From the NCBI GenBank assembly GCA_035578155.1, contig JAPWDM010000003.1, positions 65,464,142-65,528,141 of the forward strand: a stretch of DNA of 64,000 nucleotides, written 5' to 3'. Positions 47,657-58,711 of this stretch are shown in pieces; position 1 is the first letter of the stretch; each line of letters opens with the position of its first letter. The position numbers and the translations under genes are program-made. This stretch comes from Brachynemurus nebulosus. Its lineage: Eukaryota > Arthropoda > Insecta > Neuroptera > Myrmeleontidae. The notes beneath the pieces were generated by a model, which was not told the DNA's origin, ran no database searches, and saw nothing but the letters and a program-made list of their open reading frames with translations.

Positions 47657-48223
47657 ACACGGAGAGAAAAATCATATAATTTTTGTAGATGAAATTTCAG
47701 AAAAATTACCATGCTCTCTTATGATGCGTGCGCGATCGACGACCAAAGTAAAAAATATTTTACAAATCATGTATATATTATTAAATTGAAACACACTCTT
47801 ATGCATATATGTTATAGTTTAATTCTTGTTGTCGTACTCTTTCATTTGCGCATCTGACCCGCAACCTTATGTTGCTTGGGCTGTACGCAATGAGGAACAA
47901 TCGATCTTTTCCGACCTTCGATTCTTTATGATGCATACAAAATGATTGGCAACAATATATTCTAATACTGAATATAGTGAAGTAACAAAATGATGAATTA
48001 AACGGTGACCGTCCTATAAGACATTCTAATGAATACTGCTTGCACACGACAGCACACCAGCAGTGACCAGCCTGGCTACGTTACTTGCCACACCAGCCTG
48101 GCTATGTGACCTTCATGTATGATTGTGTTGATACCTTCTGCAGCCTGCCTCGATATGTTCACCTTTTACACGTCGATTGTAGTGCTGAGCACAGTAATTT
48201 TTCTATGAATTTTCTCTCCGTGT
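47657..48223. mobile_element. ACACGGAGAG TIR element, copy 1 (567 bp)
   Basis: The ends ACACGGAGAGAAAAATCATA and ACACGGAGAGAAAATTCATA (right, reverse complement) form the TIR. A longer copy lies inverted at 54598-55429. Shared interior words include GCACACTCTTATGCATA, GTTGTCGTACTCTTTCATTT and GTGCTGAGCACAGTAATTTT. I see no clear target-site duplication and the superfamily is unassigned. Confidence 0.8.
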
Positions 48224-49249
48224 ACTTTCGCTACTTCATTACTTTTTGGTTGACTGACCGACATATATTAGACGAAGCAATAGACCTATACCACAGATGA
48301 AAAATATTGGACTCTTGATTCGTTGCAAGCGAATATAAAACTTAACAATAAATAATATTAAAAAAAATTATATAAAACCTGACAATGGAAAAATCTATTC
48401 ACATTATTTTAATTAGTTAAATGTATCGTAAAAGAGTTTAATTACAATTCATCGTTTTAAACCGTCGCGTCGGTCAACATCAATAGACACCAAAACGAGT
48501 TTAGACTTGAACGGATCTTGGTAGAGTAATCTTTTAAGAAATTCTTCTTCCTTATAGACAAACTCTTTGTATCGCCGTTCAGTTTCAAAAGCGTCTTTCA
48601 TTTATCAATACATCTTCGTATCTATCCGTGGAAGAAAAAATGTAATCAGTCTTTTTTTTAAAAAATCTGTTAGAAAACAGAATTAAAAATACGATGAAAT
48701 ACGATTAAAAAATAAATTTATTAAGAAGTGTATATAAGTGAAACATATATATAGGAAAAAAACGGATTTAAAAATTAGTTGGCAGAGTAAAAAATTGAAA
48801 ATTGTATCAAATAAATAGTTGATTAGAATCTTTTTTATACCGTGTTATCCTCTGTCGATTTGAAAATAAAGGAAATACGGGGCCAAAAACGAACAATTCT
48901 TGTCAATAACATATCCCTTTATATTTGAAAACAACAACGAAAATTCTTAACTTTCAGGATTCATCGAAAAAATCGATTTTTTGCAATTTAAAAGAATCGA
49001 TTAAAGAAATTATTCAATTGTGCCATACTTATGGGGAGATTCGCTAAAAGATCATCAAAAATCGACCTTTTTATTATTATAAAAAGTATTATTTTATTAT
49101 TATTTTTTTTTTTATACAAATAAATAATTTATTAAAGAACTAAATATACCTACAACATTGTTTCTGCATGTCTTAAGATTACAAAAAAAAGAAAAAAAAT
49201 TAAAAATAATTAATATTGGAAAGGTTTACTTTGTGAAAATCCATATTAA
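48224..49249. other. Unassigned AT-rich stretch
   Basis: No bounded element or gene recognised. Confidence 0.4.
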
Positions 49250-49435
49250 AAAAACATGAAATCATTGCTCTGTCACTTTTCACAACAAAAATCGTACAAA
49301 CATGAATCGACTTGCGGCCATTACGCCATCCTCAGGTGAAAAACACAACGAGGATGGCGTAATGGCCGAAAGTCGATTCGTGTTTATACGATTTTTGTTG
49401 TGAAAAGTGACAAAGCAACGATCCAATGATTTTTA
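49250..49435. repeat. Palindromic hammerhead-like unit
   Basis: Two arms of about 80 bp, 49250-49333 and 49351-49435, are reverse complements around a loop GTGAAAAACACAAC. Each arm contains GAGGATGGCGTAATGGCCG. On the minus strand the loop-proximal end gives CTGAGGAT-GGC-GTAATG-GCC-GCAAG; on the plus strand ACGAGGAT-GGC-GTAATG-GCC-GAAAG. The hammerhead pattern CUGANGA...GAAA is thus split: the first box is intact in one arm and the second in the other. Arm ends carry GTCACTTTTCACAAC. Confidence 0.7.
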
Positions 49436-50809
49436 AAAAATTAAAAATTAAAACTGAGACTTTTCCATCTTGAGAGTTTCTCGCGTTCTGAAATGTCAAG
49501 TGAACCAAAATCAAAAAATCAAGAATTTTCTGAAAATAATATACATTTATGGCATTAACTAGAATTTCAAAAAAAAAAAAAAAAAATTAGCGAGAAATTG
49601 CATTTTGAAAGTAAATTTTCAAAAACACTGCTTCTTCTCAACTATACACAGCCGCCATTTTAAAAATATATTACGGAACCAAGAAATCCTAGTTCCTGCC
49701 AAAATGATGGCATCGAGGAATAATTTATGTCGATATCTTAAATACTTTTCGAGATACACGAGGATCCAAGTATTTAAAGTTTTTATTTAAATTGAAGTAG
49801 ATAGTAAAGTGCGTGCACTAAAATGCCCATAACTTTTTGATTTTTCATGTTTTTAAAATATAATTTTAGGATAATATTTCTAACACCTTAAGGAACATAA
49901 TTATTAAGAAAAAAAGTCGCTTTCTTTCTTTTAACAAATCTTCCCTTAATGATGAGTTTAATTACCCGAAAGCTAGCTCGTAACAAAACAGTATAATTTA
50001 ATGAAAAGTGTTAATTTTATTTGAGAAACGGTCAAAACTGGGAGGGCTGGATGGAAATGACCGAAATTCAGGTTACTCAAAATTCGAAGAGTTCAAAGCA
50101 TCATATTAAAACAACATATAGGTATCAGCTAAGAAGACCAACATTATGTAAATCTACGTTTATCATAAGCATCCATATATCCACCCAAAAGCTATTACAT
50201 ATACAATTCCTAACCATCGATGTGTGTGTGCTCCTCAGTATCAGAATCAATCTTCAAGTGTTCCATTTACTTAAACATTTTCTCCATAACTAGTGTCATC
50301 TATACGTGCACTTGAAACATTACCGGCTGCTAGAACTGCAGCACTGTTGACTGCTAATCTTGTTCATGTTCATAGTCATCTCCATGTCGAGGCAACCTTT
50401 TAATCATCGACCACCACCACCACCCAGTGCATGACAGACGTCGTGTACGACCCATTGACGTCCACTTCAATCACGATGTCTTTCAAATAAGATATTCTTA
50501 TCTTTTAATATTAAATCTCTTCGGCTTGGTGTAGCTCTTGCTTTATATAGTTAGTTGCTCAGTAACAAAATGCAAACAAGTGGAAAAAAGTACTCCTTCG
50601 TCAAGTTCTACGTCATATGAGCACCGTTTCGATTCGTCTCAGTAATTATCATACATGAAACGGATAAGCTTCGGTACGCAAATTCGATTTTCTCATTAAT
50701 CCGAATGAATTGTTAATTAACTAATTAGATTTGTTAATTTGAAGGAATATGGGTGAGGTGTATGTAAAAGGGTAAGACATCGTGCAATTAGTTAGAGGGA
50801 TTCGGTTTT
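49436..50809. other. Unassigned stretch
   Basis: 50310-50480 is GC-richer and includes (CCA)n. The open frame 50021-50293 has no recognisable domain. No element boundary. Confidence 0.4.
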
Positions 50810-51240
50810 TAAAAACTAAGTCTTACAGCGTCATTTTTTTTTAACTTTTTACCATTTTTTTAAAATTCTTATCGGCCTTGCGCAATAAAAATTACCTTAA
50901 TTTTGTCCAAAGTGGAAAAGCATAAAAATTATGGTTTTTGGGACTTTTAAAAAATTTTGTATTTGTGATGACATCATCAAGTTCATTTTTTTTCTTTTTA
51001 AATTAACAGCTACAAGAAAGATATGAGTCAAATCTGTTGGTGAGATCTGGATAACTTGAGTGTTAAAATTTTTATTCTTCCTATAAAAATAGCAAAGTTT
51101 GTTCAGAAAATATGACTCATTTTCCGGATGTTTTTCTGTTAAGCTCTATCTTTATTTTCAATTTGTAGAAGGAAATGGCCAAGTGTAAGTAAAAAATTCA
51201 CTTTTCCTTTGTGTCCTTTCCTATTTTGAAATTTTATCTT
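50810..51240 (+). repeat. Dispersed repeat, second copy of the 5.9-kb family
   Basis: It shares AAAAAATTTTGTATTTGTGA, GTGATGACATCATCA and TCTGTTGGTGA with 5960-6040 in the same order. The ends are undefined. Confidence 0.55.
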
Positions 51241-51364
51241 GGCCCACCGATACAAAACTTTGAAAGCCCCTACCTACTTTAAGAGATATCGAGAACTAAA
51301 TTATCAAGTATTTAACCCTCAAAGTAACATATACAATAAACAATGCCGAATATATTGTACTATA

Positions 51365-51856
51365 CAGGGTGTAAAATAAATAACTCTCGTCCTTCTGAAA
51401 GGTAACAAATTGCACCCTGTAGACATTAAAACCACAGGAGTTTTTTCAGAATTAATAGTTTCAGAAAATTGCAAATTAACTGGCTACATGATATTACAAA
51501 ATTTTTCAAACTACGGCTCCGACTAAATTATGCATAAATACCTAATTAGCATTAAACGTACAAAATAATTTTACTGACTAAAATTGTGCTAAAATTCTAT
51601 GAAATTTTGTAAACATGTTTAGGTCGTAAATATGTTTCCCAGATGTTTATTTTTAAAAACAGAAAATTTATCTTACAAAGATGAGATGGTCAGAGCCGGA
51701 TTAAAAAAAAAAAGACTTTAAGGGCCAGTTTTTTGACCCATTTCTAGTACCAAATTTGTTCCGTTAAAAAACGGTTTTGGTTCAAATTTATTGGCAAATA
51801 TTATTTACATGGGTGCGAGCTACCCACTGTTTTCTAACGAAATTTATATCACCCTG
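51365..51856. mobile_element. Short-TIR element with TACAGGGTG ends
   Basis: TATACAGGGTG at 51361-51371 and its reverse complement CACCCTGTATA at 51850-51860 bound the segment. TA flanks both sides. A third end-like GCACCCTGTA occurs at 51413. The TIR is short, so confidence is moderate. Confidence 0.5.
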
Positions 51857-51860
51857 TATA

Positions 51861-52393
51861 TTGTTTTTATACTGTAAGTCTTATGAATTTTGAGTAAATT
51901 GACGTTGGGTGAATTTTTTCAAACAAAAAGTAATTTTTTTACCATTTTTAAACTGATACTTTCCACTTTACATGCAACACTACTCATAATGGATTATAAA
52001 TTTTTAACAACTACATAAAACTAAAAGAAATAGGTCACAATAAAACTGTTGGTCATTTGAAACTTTTTCCCTTATAAACCCACTCTCTAATTTATCGGAT
52101 TTAACTACAAAAAAATTTTATTCTATCCTCTTAAACTAAATATTTTTCCAGATAATTTACAAAAAAAAGGTCGGCAAATTTTTTAAAATACGGCAAAAAA
52201 TGTATGTATGTGCATATTTATCTGACGACGAAAACATATATAGTAGTTCTGCTCTAATTTCTGCTCTAATTTGTTCGTTCGATGTGAAAGCAAAATTTTT
52301 ATGCATGGTTTTGAAAAGATAACGAAAACGTTGTATGTATATGAACAGCGACCACCGGGGATAAATTCATAGAACTGTAAAGGTGCTCTATAC
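51861..52393. other. Unassigned AT-rich stretch
   Basis: Nothing recognised. Confidence 0.4.
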
Positions 52394-52563
52394 CAGTGGT
52401 TCCCAAACTTTTAGACATAAGGGTCACTTTACAAATATTAAACTAAACCAATGTTATAGGTATGTATAAAATAATTACAAAATAATACATCATATACTAC
52501 TGACCATCTATTTCACCGTCACGAACCACCGGTGGTTCGCGGACTACACTTTAGGAGACACTG
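52394..52563. mobile_element. Short hAT-like element (170 bp)
   Basis: The left end CAGTGGTTCCCAAACTTTTA and the right end CAGTGTCTCCTAAAGTGTAG (reverse complement) form the TIR. The flanking octamers CTCTATAC and TTCTAGGT agree poorly, so the TSD is decayed. The ends resemble those of 46067-46383. A sub-terminal ACCACCGGTGGT palindrome is present. Confidence 0.65.
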
Positions 52564-52852
52564 TTCTAGGTATATAGTGCACTGAATACACCATACATTT
52601 AACTAGTATAATTTACTAGTCCGAATGAAAAAAATTCCTAGAAATTGCAGTTTTTGGAGAGGATTGAAAATAAATTCCGGAGGTAGGAAGGCGTAAACAA
52701 TTAAAAAAACAATTTTTCATTTTTTTCGAGAACTATAAATGCCTGGAAAACTTAAAAAAATAGAATAAAAAAAATAGTTTTGAAATTTAAATTTTAATCA
52801 CCAATTTTCGACTCCTTTTCGTATAAAATTTCAGCAACTCAAAATTTTCAGG

Positions 52853-53294
52853 TAGTGAACAACTCAGGTAGTGATGAGCAAAATTAGTCTTGGTCTTGCA
52901 GTCTTGTCTTGGTCTTGCATTTTTTGCAAGACCAAGACTATAAGTACGGCTGCAAGACCAATACCAAGACTCAAGTGAGCAAGACCAAGACAATAGCAAG
53001 AAAAAAGCAAGACTCTTGCTAAATTATTTAAATAGTTTAAAAGTATAATTAATACCGTCAAGAGAGAAAATTCTGATTTTGGAAGGAAAAAATTCGCTAA
53101 TAAAAAAATGCAAGAAAGTGTAAGATTCTTTAACAATATCAAGACCAAGATGAATACCATGACTGAATTTTGCAAGACCAAGACCAAGACTCAAACTGCT
53201 CTAGCAAGACCAAGATCAAGATTCTTTATGCAAGAACAAGACCAAGACCAAGACTGCCAAGTCTTGGTCTTGGTCTTGCATTTGCTCATCACTA
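52853..53294. mobile_element. hAT-type element with CAAGAC repeats
   Basis: The right end TAGTGATGAGCAAATGCAAG (reverse complement) pairs with TAGTGATGAGCAAAA at 52869 on the left. A partial second left end, TAGTGAAC, lies at 52853. The flanks TTTTCAGG (52845-52852) and CTTTCAGG (53295-53302) match at seven of eight. Both halves are packed with CAAGACCAAGAC hexamers in opposite orientation, so open frames across it simply read repeats. A relic copy lies at 55445-55653. Confidence 0.75.
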
Positions 53295-53302
53295 CTTTCA
53301 GG

Positions 53303-54597
53303 TACAGATTCATTTCAAAGAAACAAGAGCTTCGAACTATATTCCTAAATATACGAGAAATTGAAATAAATTTTGAAAAAGTTATCGAAACTATTCCCCG
53401 ATACGACCTTATTACGACATAGGACGCAATCGACTTTTCAAACGACCCCAACCACATACCAAACCAAGGAAACTTTTTTTTTTATTTTTACTTGATTAAA
53501 TTATGCTGAAATAATATTGTCGGAATATGTGAAAAAACTGCTATTTATTAGACGCCATAAAAAAATCTATTCGCATCATAAAAAACGACATTTTTTTCAG
53601 TTAAATGTGTGAAAAAAATGTACTTTATTTTCTGTCCCCACATTACCGCGCCCAACATAAGTATAATATACAATTGATTTTTGATACAGTAACTAGCGCC
53701 CGCTATTCAATTTTGTCAAATCTAAATCAACTCCGAGTTGATAATAGTAATAAATCCCGCAAACATTGTAGAATTTTAATATCCGAAAAATAAATAAAAA
53801 AACGAAGAATAGACACTACTATATTTTTTTTATATCTTTTATAATAATACCATAAATTTTATACGAATTGTAACATTCGCAAAAAAAAATCGTCGAAAAC
53901 ATATTGAATTAACATATCACCTTTAAACTTCTCTCACATTTTTTAGTGGCCCATAATTTTTTCGACAATAAATTTTGACAAAATGTAAATATAAAATACT
54001 CACCGTAGGTACAGTTTTATGTTTCCAAAAAAACAAAAAAATAAAAATCCCGACAAACATTTGAAATTTGACCTTTTTTTGGATAATAAAAACATATATA
54101 CATCGTAGCAACCAGGCTGTGGGTTTTTTAATGAGATGTTTTAATTAGCACAAAAATAAATGTTCACTTTTTGGTTGGTTGGTAAGGTGTAGAGTGTTTA
54201 ATTTACGTGGTGAAACATGGAAACATATGTATCAACAACATGTGTTGTATCCGGGTAAATATTTGAAAATATTTTCACTGCGTAAAGATTTTCGACAAAA
54301 GTTTATTACGCGAAGGGCACACGAGAGGAACGGGGAATCATAAACTTCAAAGAGTAAGCAGAGTATTGTAAAGAAAATTGATTAAATTATGTTTACCAAT
54401 TATTTTATACGCTTCAGTAACGATTTTGTTTCGTATGTTAATCCTTTTTGAGCCCAGGCAAATTTCTCTATAAATGTTTGTACGTTAAGGGGAGTAATAC
54501 CTTTAGAACTAAAAAAAATCACACGCAAATTTTCAGAACGAAATTCCAAGTCCTTCGTATGATTTTGTTTATGACTTTTACAAACATAACCATTCAT
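53303..54597. other. Unassigned AT-rich stretch
   Basis: Contains short frames such as 53605-53793 without recognisable features. TTAAGGGGAGTAATACC at 54487 looks like an isolated TTAA-type terminus with no partner found. Confidence 0.4.
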
Positions 54598-55429
54598 ACA
54601 CGGAGAGAAAATTGACATAAAAATTACTGTGCTCAGCACTACAATCGACGTGTAAAAGGCGAACATATTCAATTTTGTACGGTAAAAATATAAAAATTAT
54701 AATTAATCATAGAAAATTTAAAGGATAGAATATTGTTTCCGTACTATTAGTTCCGTAAAATTTGTAAAACAACACAGTAAAAAGTTCCATTGCCGACAAA
54801 AAAATATTTTTTAATTGTTTTTCTTACAAAAATTACCATGACTGATGCTGTATTATAATATTTGAAATGCTATCTGCTAATAGTAGAAAGAAAAAAATAG
54901 AAGGTTGTGTTTGTTGTGAACGCTGTTGAAATGTACCTCACTCATAGCAAGTCACATAGCCAACCACAGGTTTAAACGACCAACTTGGTCGGACGGGTCG
55001 GACCAAGCACCTTGATCCATTAGACTGTCTTACAAGCAGCAAGCAGTATTCATTACACTGTGTTAGAGGATGGGGATGTCACCGTTTAATTCATCATTTT
55101 GTTACTTCACTATCTTTAGTATTAAAACATATTGTTGGTAATCATTTTTGTATGCATCATAAAGTTCTTACAGGTTCGAAGTTTTTACAGGTACCGCCGA
55201 AGCAACATAAGGTTGCGGGTCAGATGCGGAAATGAAAGAGTACGACAACAAGAATTAAACTATAACATACATGCATAAGAGTGTGATAAAAGTTGTGTTA
55301 GCACATTAAATTTTACCATGCTAGCACATATTTTTTATTTTGGTCGTCGATCGCGCACGCATTATAAGAGAGCATGGTAATTTTTCTGAAATTTTATCTA
55401 CAAAAATTATATGATTTTTCTCTCCGTGT
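54598..55429. mobile_element. ACACGGAGAG TIR element, copy 2 (832 bp, inverted)
   Basis: This is the reverse-orientation relative of 47657-48223, bounded by the same TIR. Blocks match at both ends and in the middle. About 250-300 bp near 54690-55000 have no clear counterpart in copy 1, so one copy is deleted or the other contains an insertion. Confidence 0.8.
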
Positions 55430-55444
55430 AGAGACCGAATCTAT

Positions 55445-55653
55445 TAATAATGAGCAAAATCGGTCTTAGTCTTGCAAAAGATGCAAGACTCAAGTGAACT
55501 AGATCATCAAAAAAGAAACAAAGCCGCCGTTGCTGAAATATAAAAAAATTGCCCTAGGAGTTTGCCCGATAGTGTTATCAAAATGTTACCAGAAAAAAAA
55601 AATGCAAATAACTACTAGAGTTTCGATTCTGGTCTTGTATTTGTCCTTCACTA
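55445..55653. mobile_element. Relic copy of the CAAGAC hAT-type element
   Basis: The left end TAATAATGAGCAAAA, GTCTTAGTCTTGCAA and ATGCAAGACTCAAGTGA, then GGTCTTGTATTTGTCC and CTTCACTA at the right, parallel 52853-53294. There is no matching TSD. Confidence 0.55.
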
Positions 55654-56327
55654 GAACCCAGGCCACTGGTTTAAGAAAATACAAAGTTTGTATTCAAGGC
55701 CCAAGGTTAAAAAATTTTGGAACCAACAATTTTTGATCAATATTTTCAAACTTTCAAGAAACAAATAAAACCTAAAGACACTAATGGCGTAATTTCGCCA
55801 AACAATTATTGAATACATTCTCTTTTTACACAAATATCCAATCGCCACGAATTGCCAATAGATAGCAGCATTGTGTAATTTAAACCAACTTATTATTTGT
55901 ATGTCCGTGTGTCTGTCGCGTGTTTGTTGTCGATCTCTATCTCGAAAGATACTATCGGAGGTAACTAGGAAGTGGTGATGGTGTCTATGTATGTATACGG
56001 TACTAACAAAAGACAATATTAACGAAAGTAAGGATGATGACGATGAGGAGGACTAGCGTTGTATTAATTGAGCACGTTACCTACAGAGCAAGTCATGGCA
56101 ATTCCCCAATTACGGCGATCAAACAACTTCGACAACCACTACCCCTCACCCAACCGACAGACTTCGACAGTTTGTCTCATTTAAAGTAAACAATTTTGTT
56201 TATTTTGTAACAAAAGTACTGTTTTATTATTTTTATTGTTTATATCGTAAACAATTGCTATTTATATTGCGAAAAAGGAAGTTTTTGTTTTATAAACAAT
56301 TTTCAAATGAATTAAATTTGATTGAAA
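55654..56327. other. Unassigned stretch
   Basis: No bounded element. The minus-strand frame 55651-56016 has no recognisable domain. Confidence 0.4.
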
Positions 56328-56339
56328 AATTTAAAGATA

Positions 56340-56861
56340 AATAATAAATGAATATTTTACTTCGCAAAAATACCACTTTTATTTTGAAACAATATTTCAC
56401 CAAGCCCTAAGCGTATGTGTAAAAAATTGTGGATAGCAGTGTGCCTGAGTGTGGTTCGATACCGCGTCAGATCGATTGTTATCAATTACTTTCAACAACA
56501 AACGAATACATATATAGTAATATGTAGGTACGGAAACACTAGCATACATATCCAGTGCAGTCCCCTCTTTCAACAAGCAGAGTGTGACGTTGATACACAC
56601 ACAAGTGTACATCACGTATACATTGATACGAGATTTATGTTGTAACATGTTGTGCGTTTGGAGTGGGAGACAAATTAGGTCATTTGTGACGTAAGCTTTT
56701 GTCCACATTGAGAAAGCTAGTATAGAGATACGACGTTTGTTTCTGAATATTCTGTGACTGTCTCAGTTTCAAAATAAAAGTGGTATTTTTGCGAAGTAAA
56801 ATATTTGTTTATTATTTACAAATATGAAATGCCATAAAGTAACGCTCAAATCGATTAATAT
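56340..56861 (+). mobile_element. Hairpin-plus-tail insertion, copy 4, with a 375-bp loop (12-bp TSD)
   Basis: A perfect 12-bp duplication AATTTAAAGATA lies at 56328-56339 and 56862-56873. The arms (56352-56391 and 56767-56806) are perfect mirrors over about 40 bp, starting AATATTTTACTTCGCAAAAA. The tail is GCCATAAAGTAACGCTCAAA. The loop 56392-56766 is unrelated to the loops of the other copies and has no recognisable gene. Confidence 0.85.
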
Positions 56862-56928
56862 AATTTAAAGATACTTTCCAATTGTGAATAATGTATATGG
56901 GATCGAAATTCTAGGCTGTCGTCCCTGC

Positions 56929-57432
56929 ACTTCATATATAAGTACCAAATTTTCAGATTTCTATCAACGGCAACGCTCAAGCCTTCATAGAATCTCAGAA
57001 TGACACTAAAATCTACACTACTCTGATGTCCTCAAATTCAATATATTGGAGCTCTTTCCCAGATACCTCATCCTAAATCCAAAAAGAGGAAGATGTCTCA
57101 CAGGAATTTAAAACAAGAATTCACTCCCCAAATGGCATTCACGGTACGGTAGGAACTCTGACAAGTGCTCAAGTGCTGAAACTCTTGGACGAGTCTAGAC
57201 GTTATGCAAACTTTTCACAGATGAGCGTCCTTACACTTGACATATAAGTACCAAGTTTTCAGGTTTCTATCTACGGCTCATCCTAAATCCAAAAAGAGGA
57301 TGATGTCTTGCAAGAATTTAAAATAAGAATTCAGCGACTCTTTCTCATGTCAGTCTCATGACAAGCGTGTAAGCCTGAAACTCTTGGACCTGTCTAGACG
57401 TTATGCAAACTTTCTAGATGTGAGTGTCCTGT
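56929..57432 (+). repeat. Diverged tandem duplication (units about 302 and 202 bp)
   Basis: CATATAAGTACCAA, CATCCTAAATCCAAAAAGAG and TCTAGACGTTATGCAAACTT recur in order in 56929-57230 and 57231-57432. The first unit has about 100 extra bases. Confidence 0.85.
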
Positions 57433-57819
57433 GTAATCCATTTCAATTTATTCCCAAAATCCGATACTTTTGATTTGGACTATAATCCTTCAATCTTCTT
57501 AAATTCTCATCTCTTTTATATCTGCGTGAAAGCTTCTCATTTACAGACACAACAATCTAAAAATAATAACCATTCTGTTTCTGATTATTTATATATAAAA
57601 TTAAACATCTTGAAAGGTGAATTACCCCGGGGGCATTCGTTGTCGACAATGAGTAGGCAGCTCCTTCAAAAGATTATAACATTACGCCAAGGAACTGAAA
57701 TATGATGAAAAACCATTTTTTATTTTAACTGAAACATATTTTAACTGAAACATCTTAATTTTAAACAAACTTGTACGTGAGCGAACGTAAACAAAATTTA
57801 TGGGGAATATTTTCGATAC
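57433..57819. other. Unassigned stretch
   Basis: The open frame 57424-57705 overlaps the end of the duplication and has no recognisable features. Confidence 0.4.
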
Positions 57820-57823
57820 ATTT

Positions 57824-58489
57824 GGGTAATTCTCGCGCAAGGGGAAACACCAAAAAAGTCATAGTTTTAGATTTTGATTATTCTTATATTTTTATAATTA
57901 ATAAGTGTTGTGTAGTTGTGCTGCGCTATTTGTTTTGCGATATCTGTCCATTTCTGTAGAGTACATGTGGGCAAAGTGACCCATGTGTAAACCTACTAAA
58001 ATCATTTTTCTCATTTTTCTCCGAATCTATTGCAACAAAAAAGATGAAAACAACATTAATCAATAGTACATCCAGTAGGTAAGTAGCAAACCTAAATTCG
58101 TTCACACAAACCCAGTAGTTTGTAAGTAAATAAATTTTATAATTTAAAATTTCAATCGCCATTTATGATGGAGCCTATAAACCGATTTTGGTTTTTTAAA
58201 TTTTTATCAAGAGTCCTCCTCAAGTACTATCAAACGGTGAAAGAAAATCGATGGGGAATTAACTCTACAAATTTTTAGAGCCAAATTTTAAAATTTTTTT
58301 ATGAAAATTTGTCTAAATGGGCATTATTTAACCAGTTAAAAGCATGTATTTATTGGAAAATGGGCTTAAATCATGTGTTAAATGCCGAATGGAGCCACTT
58401 AGCTTAACAGCTTTTAACATCCTTAACTTTGGTTGGATAGGGTTCCCACTAGTATGTGTACACCCTATTGTGAAATATAATGAAATTTA
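57824..58489 (+). repeat. Left terminal inverted repeat
   Basis: Mirror of 60197-60862. It contains a 78-codon frame read from the minus strand (57926-58162), identical to the one in the other arm (60524-60760). I regard these as a consequence of the repeat, not proof of a gene. Confidence 0.9.
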
Positions 58490-58711
58490 TATGTTGTATA
58501 AATTTACCCTCTGATAAATCTTTGGAGTATAATTAAATAGTAACTCTTAGCAAAACCAACTCGCCTCTTTCTTATTGTTCCATCGATTCCATTAGTCACA
58601 TGTAAATGATAAAAAAAGTTACCGTCACTTCTAAAAATTATCAACTTTTTAATACACGTGTATATTGAGTCAAATGAAGTAAACGAAAAGCACTTTTTGA
58701 CACATTTAAAC

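Noticed and set aside
52787..53457. Several overlapping frames on both strands with Arg/Pro/Asp/Gln repeats
   Set aside because: They are translations of the CAAGAC hexamer arrays inside a hAT-type element.
54484..54505. A seventh TTAA-flanked element starting TTAAGGGGAGTAATACC
   Set aside because: No inverted partner end was found within a few kilobases.
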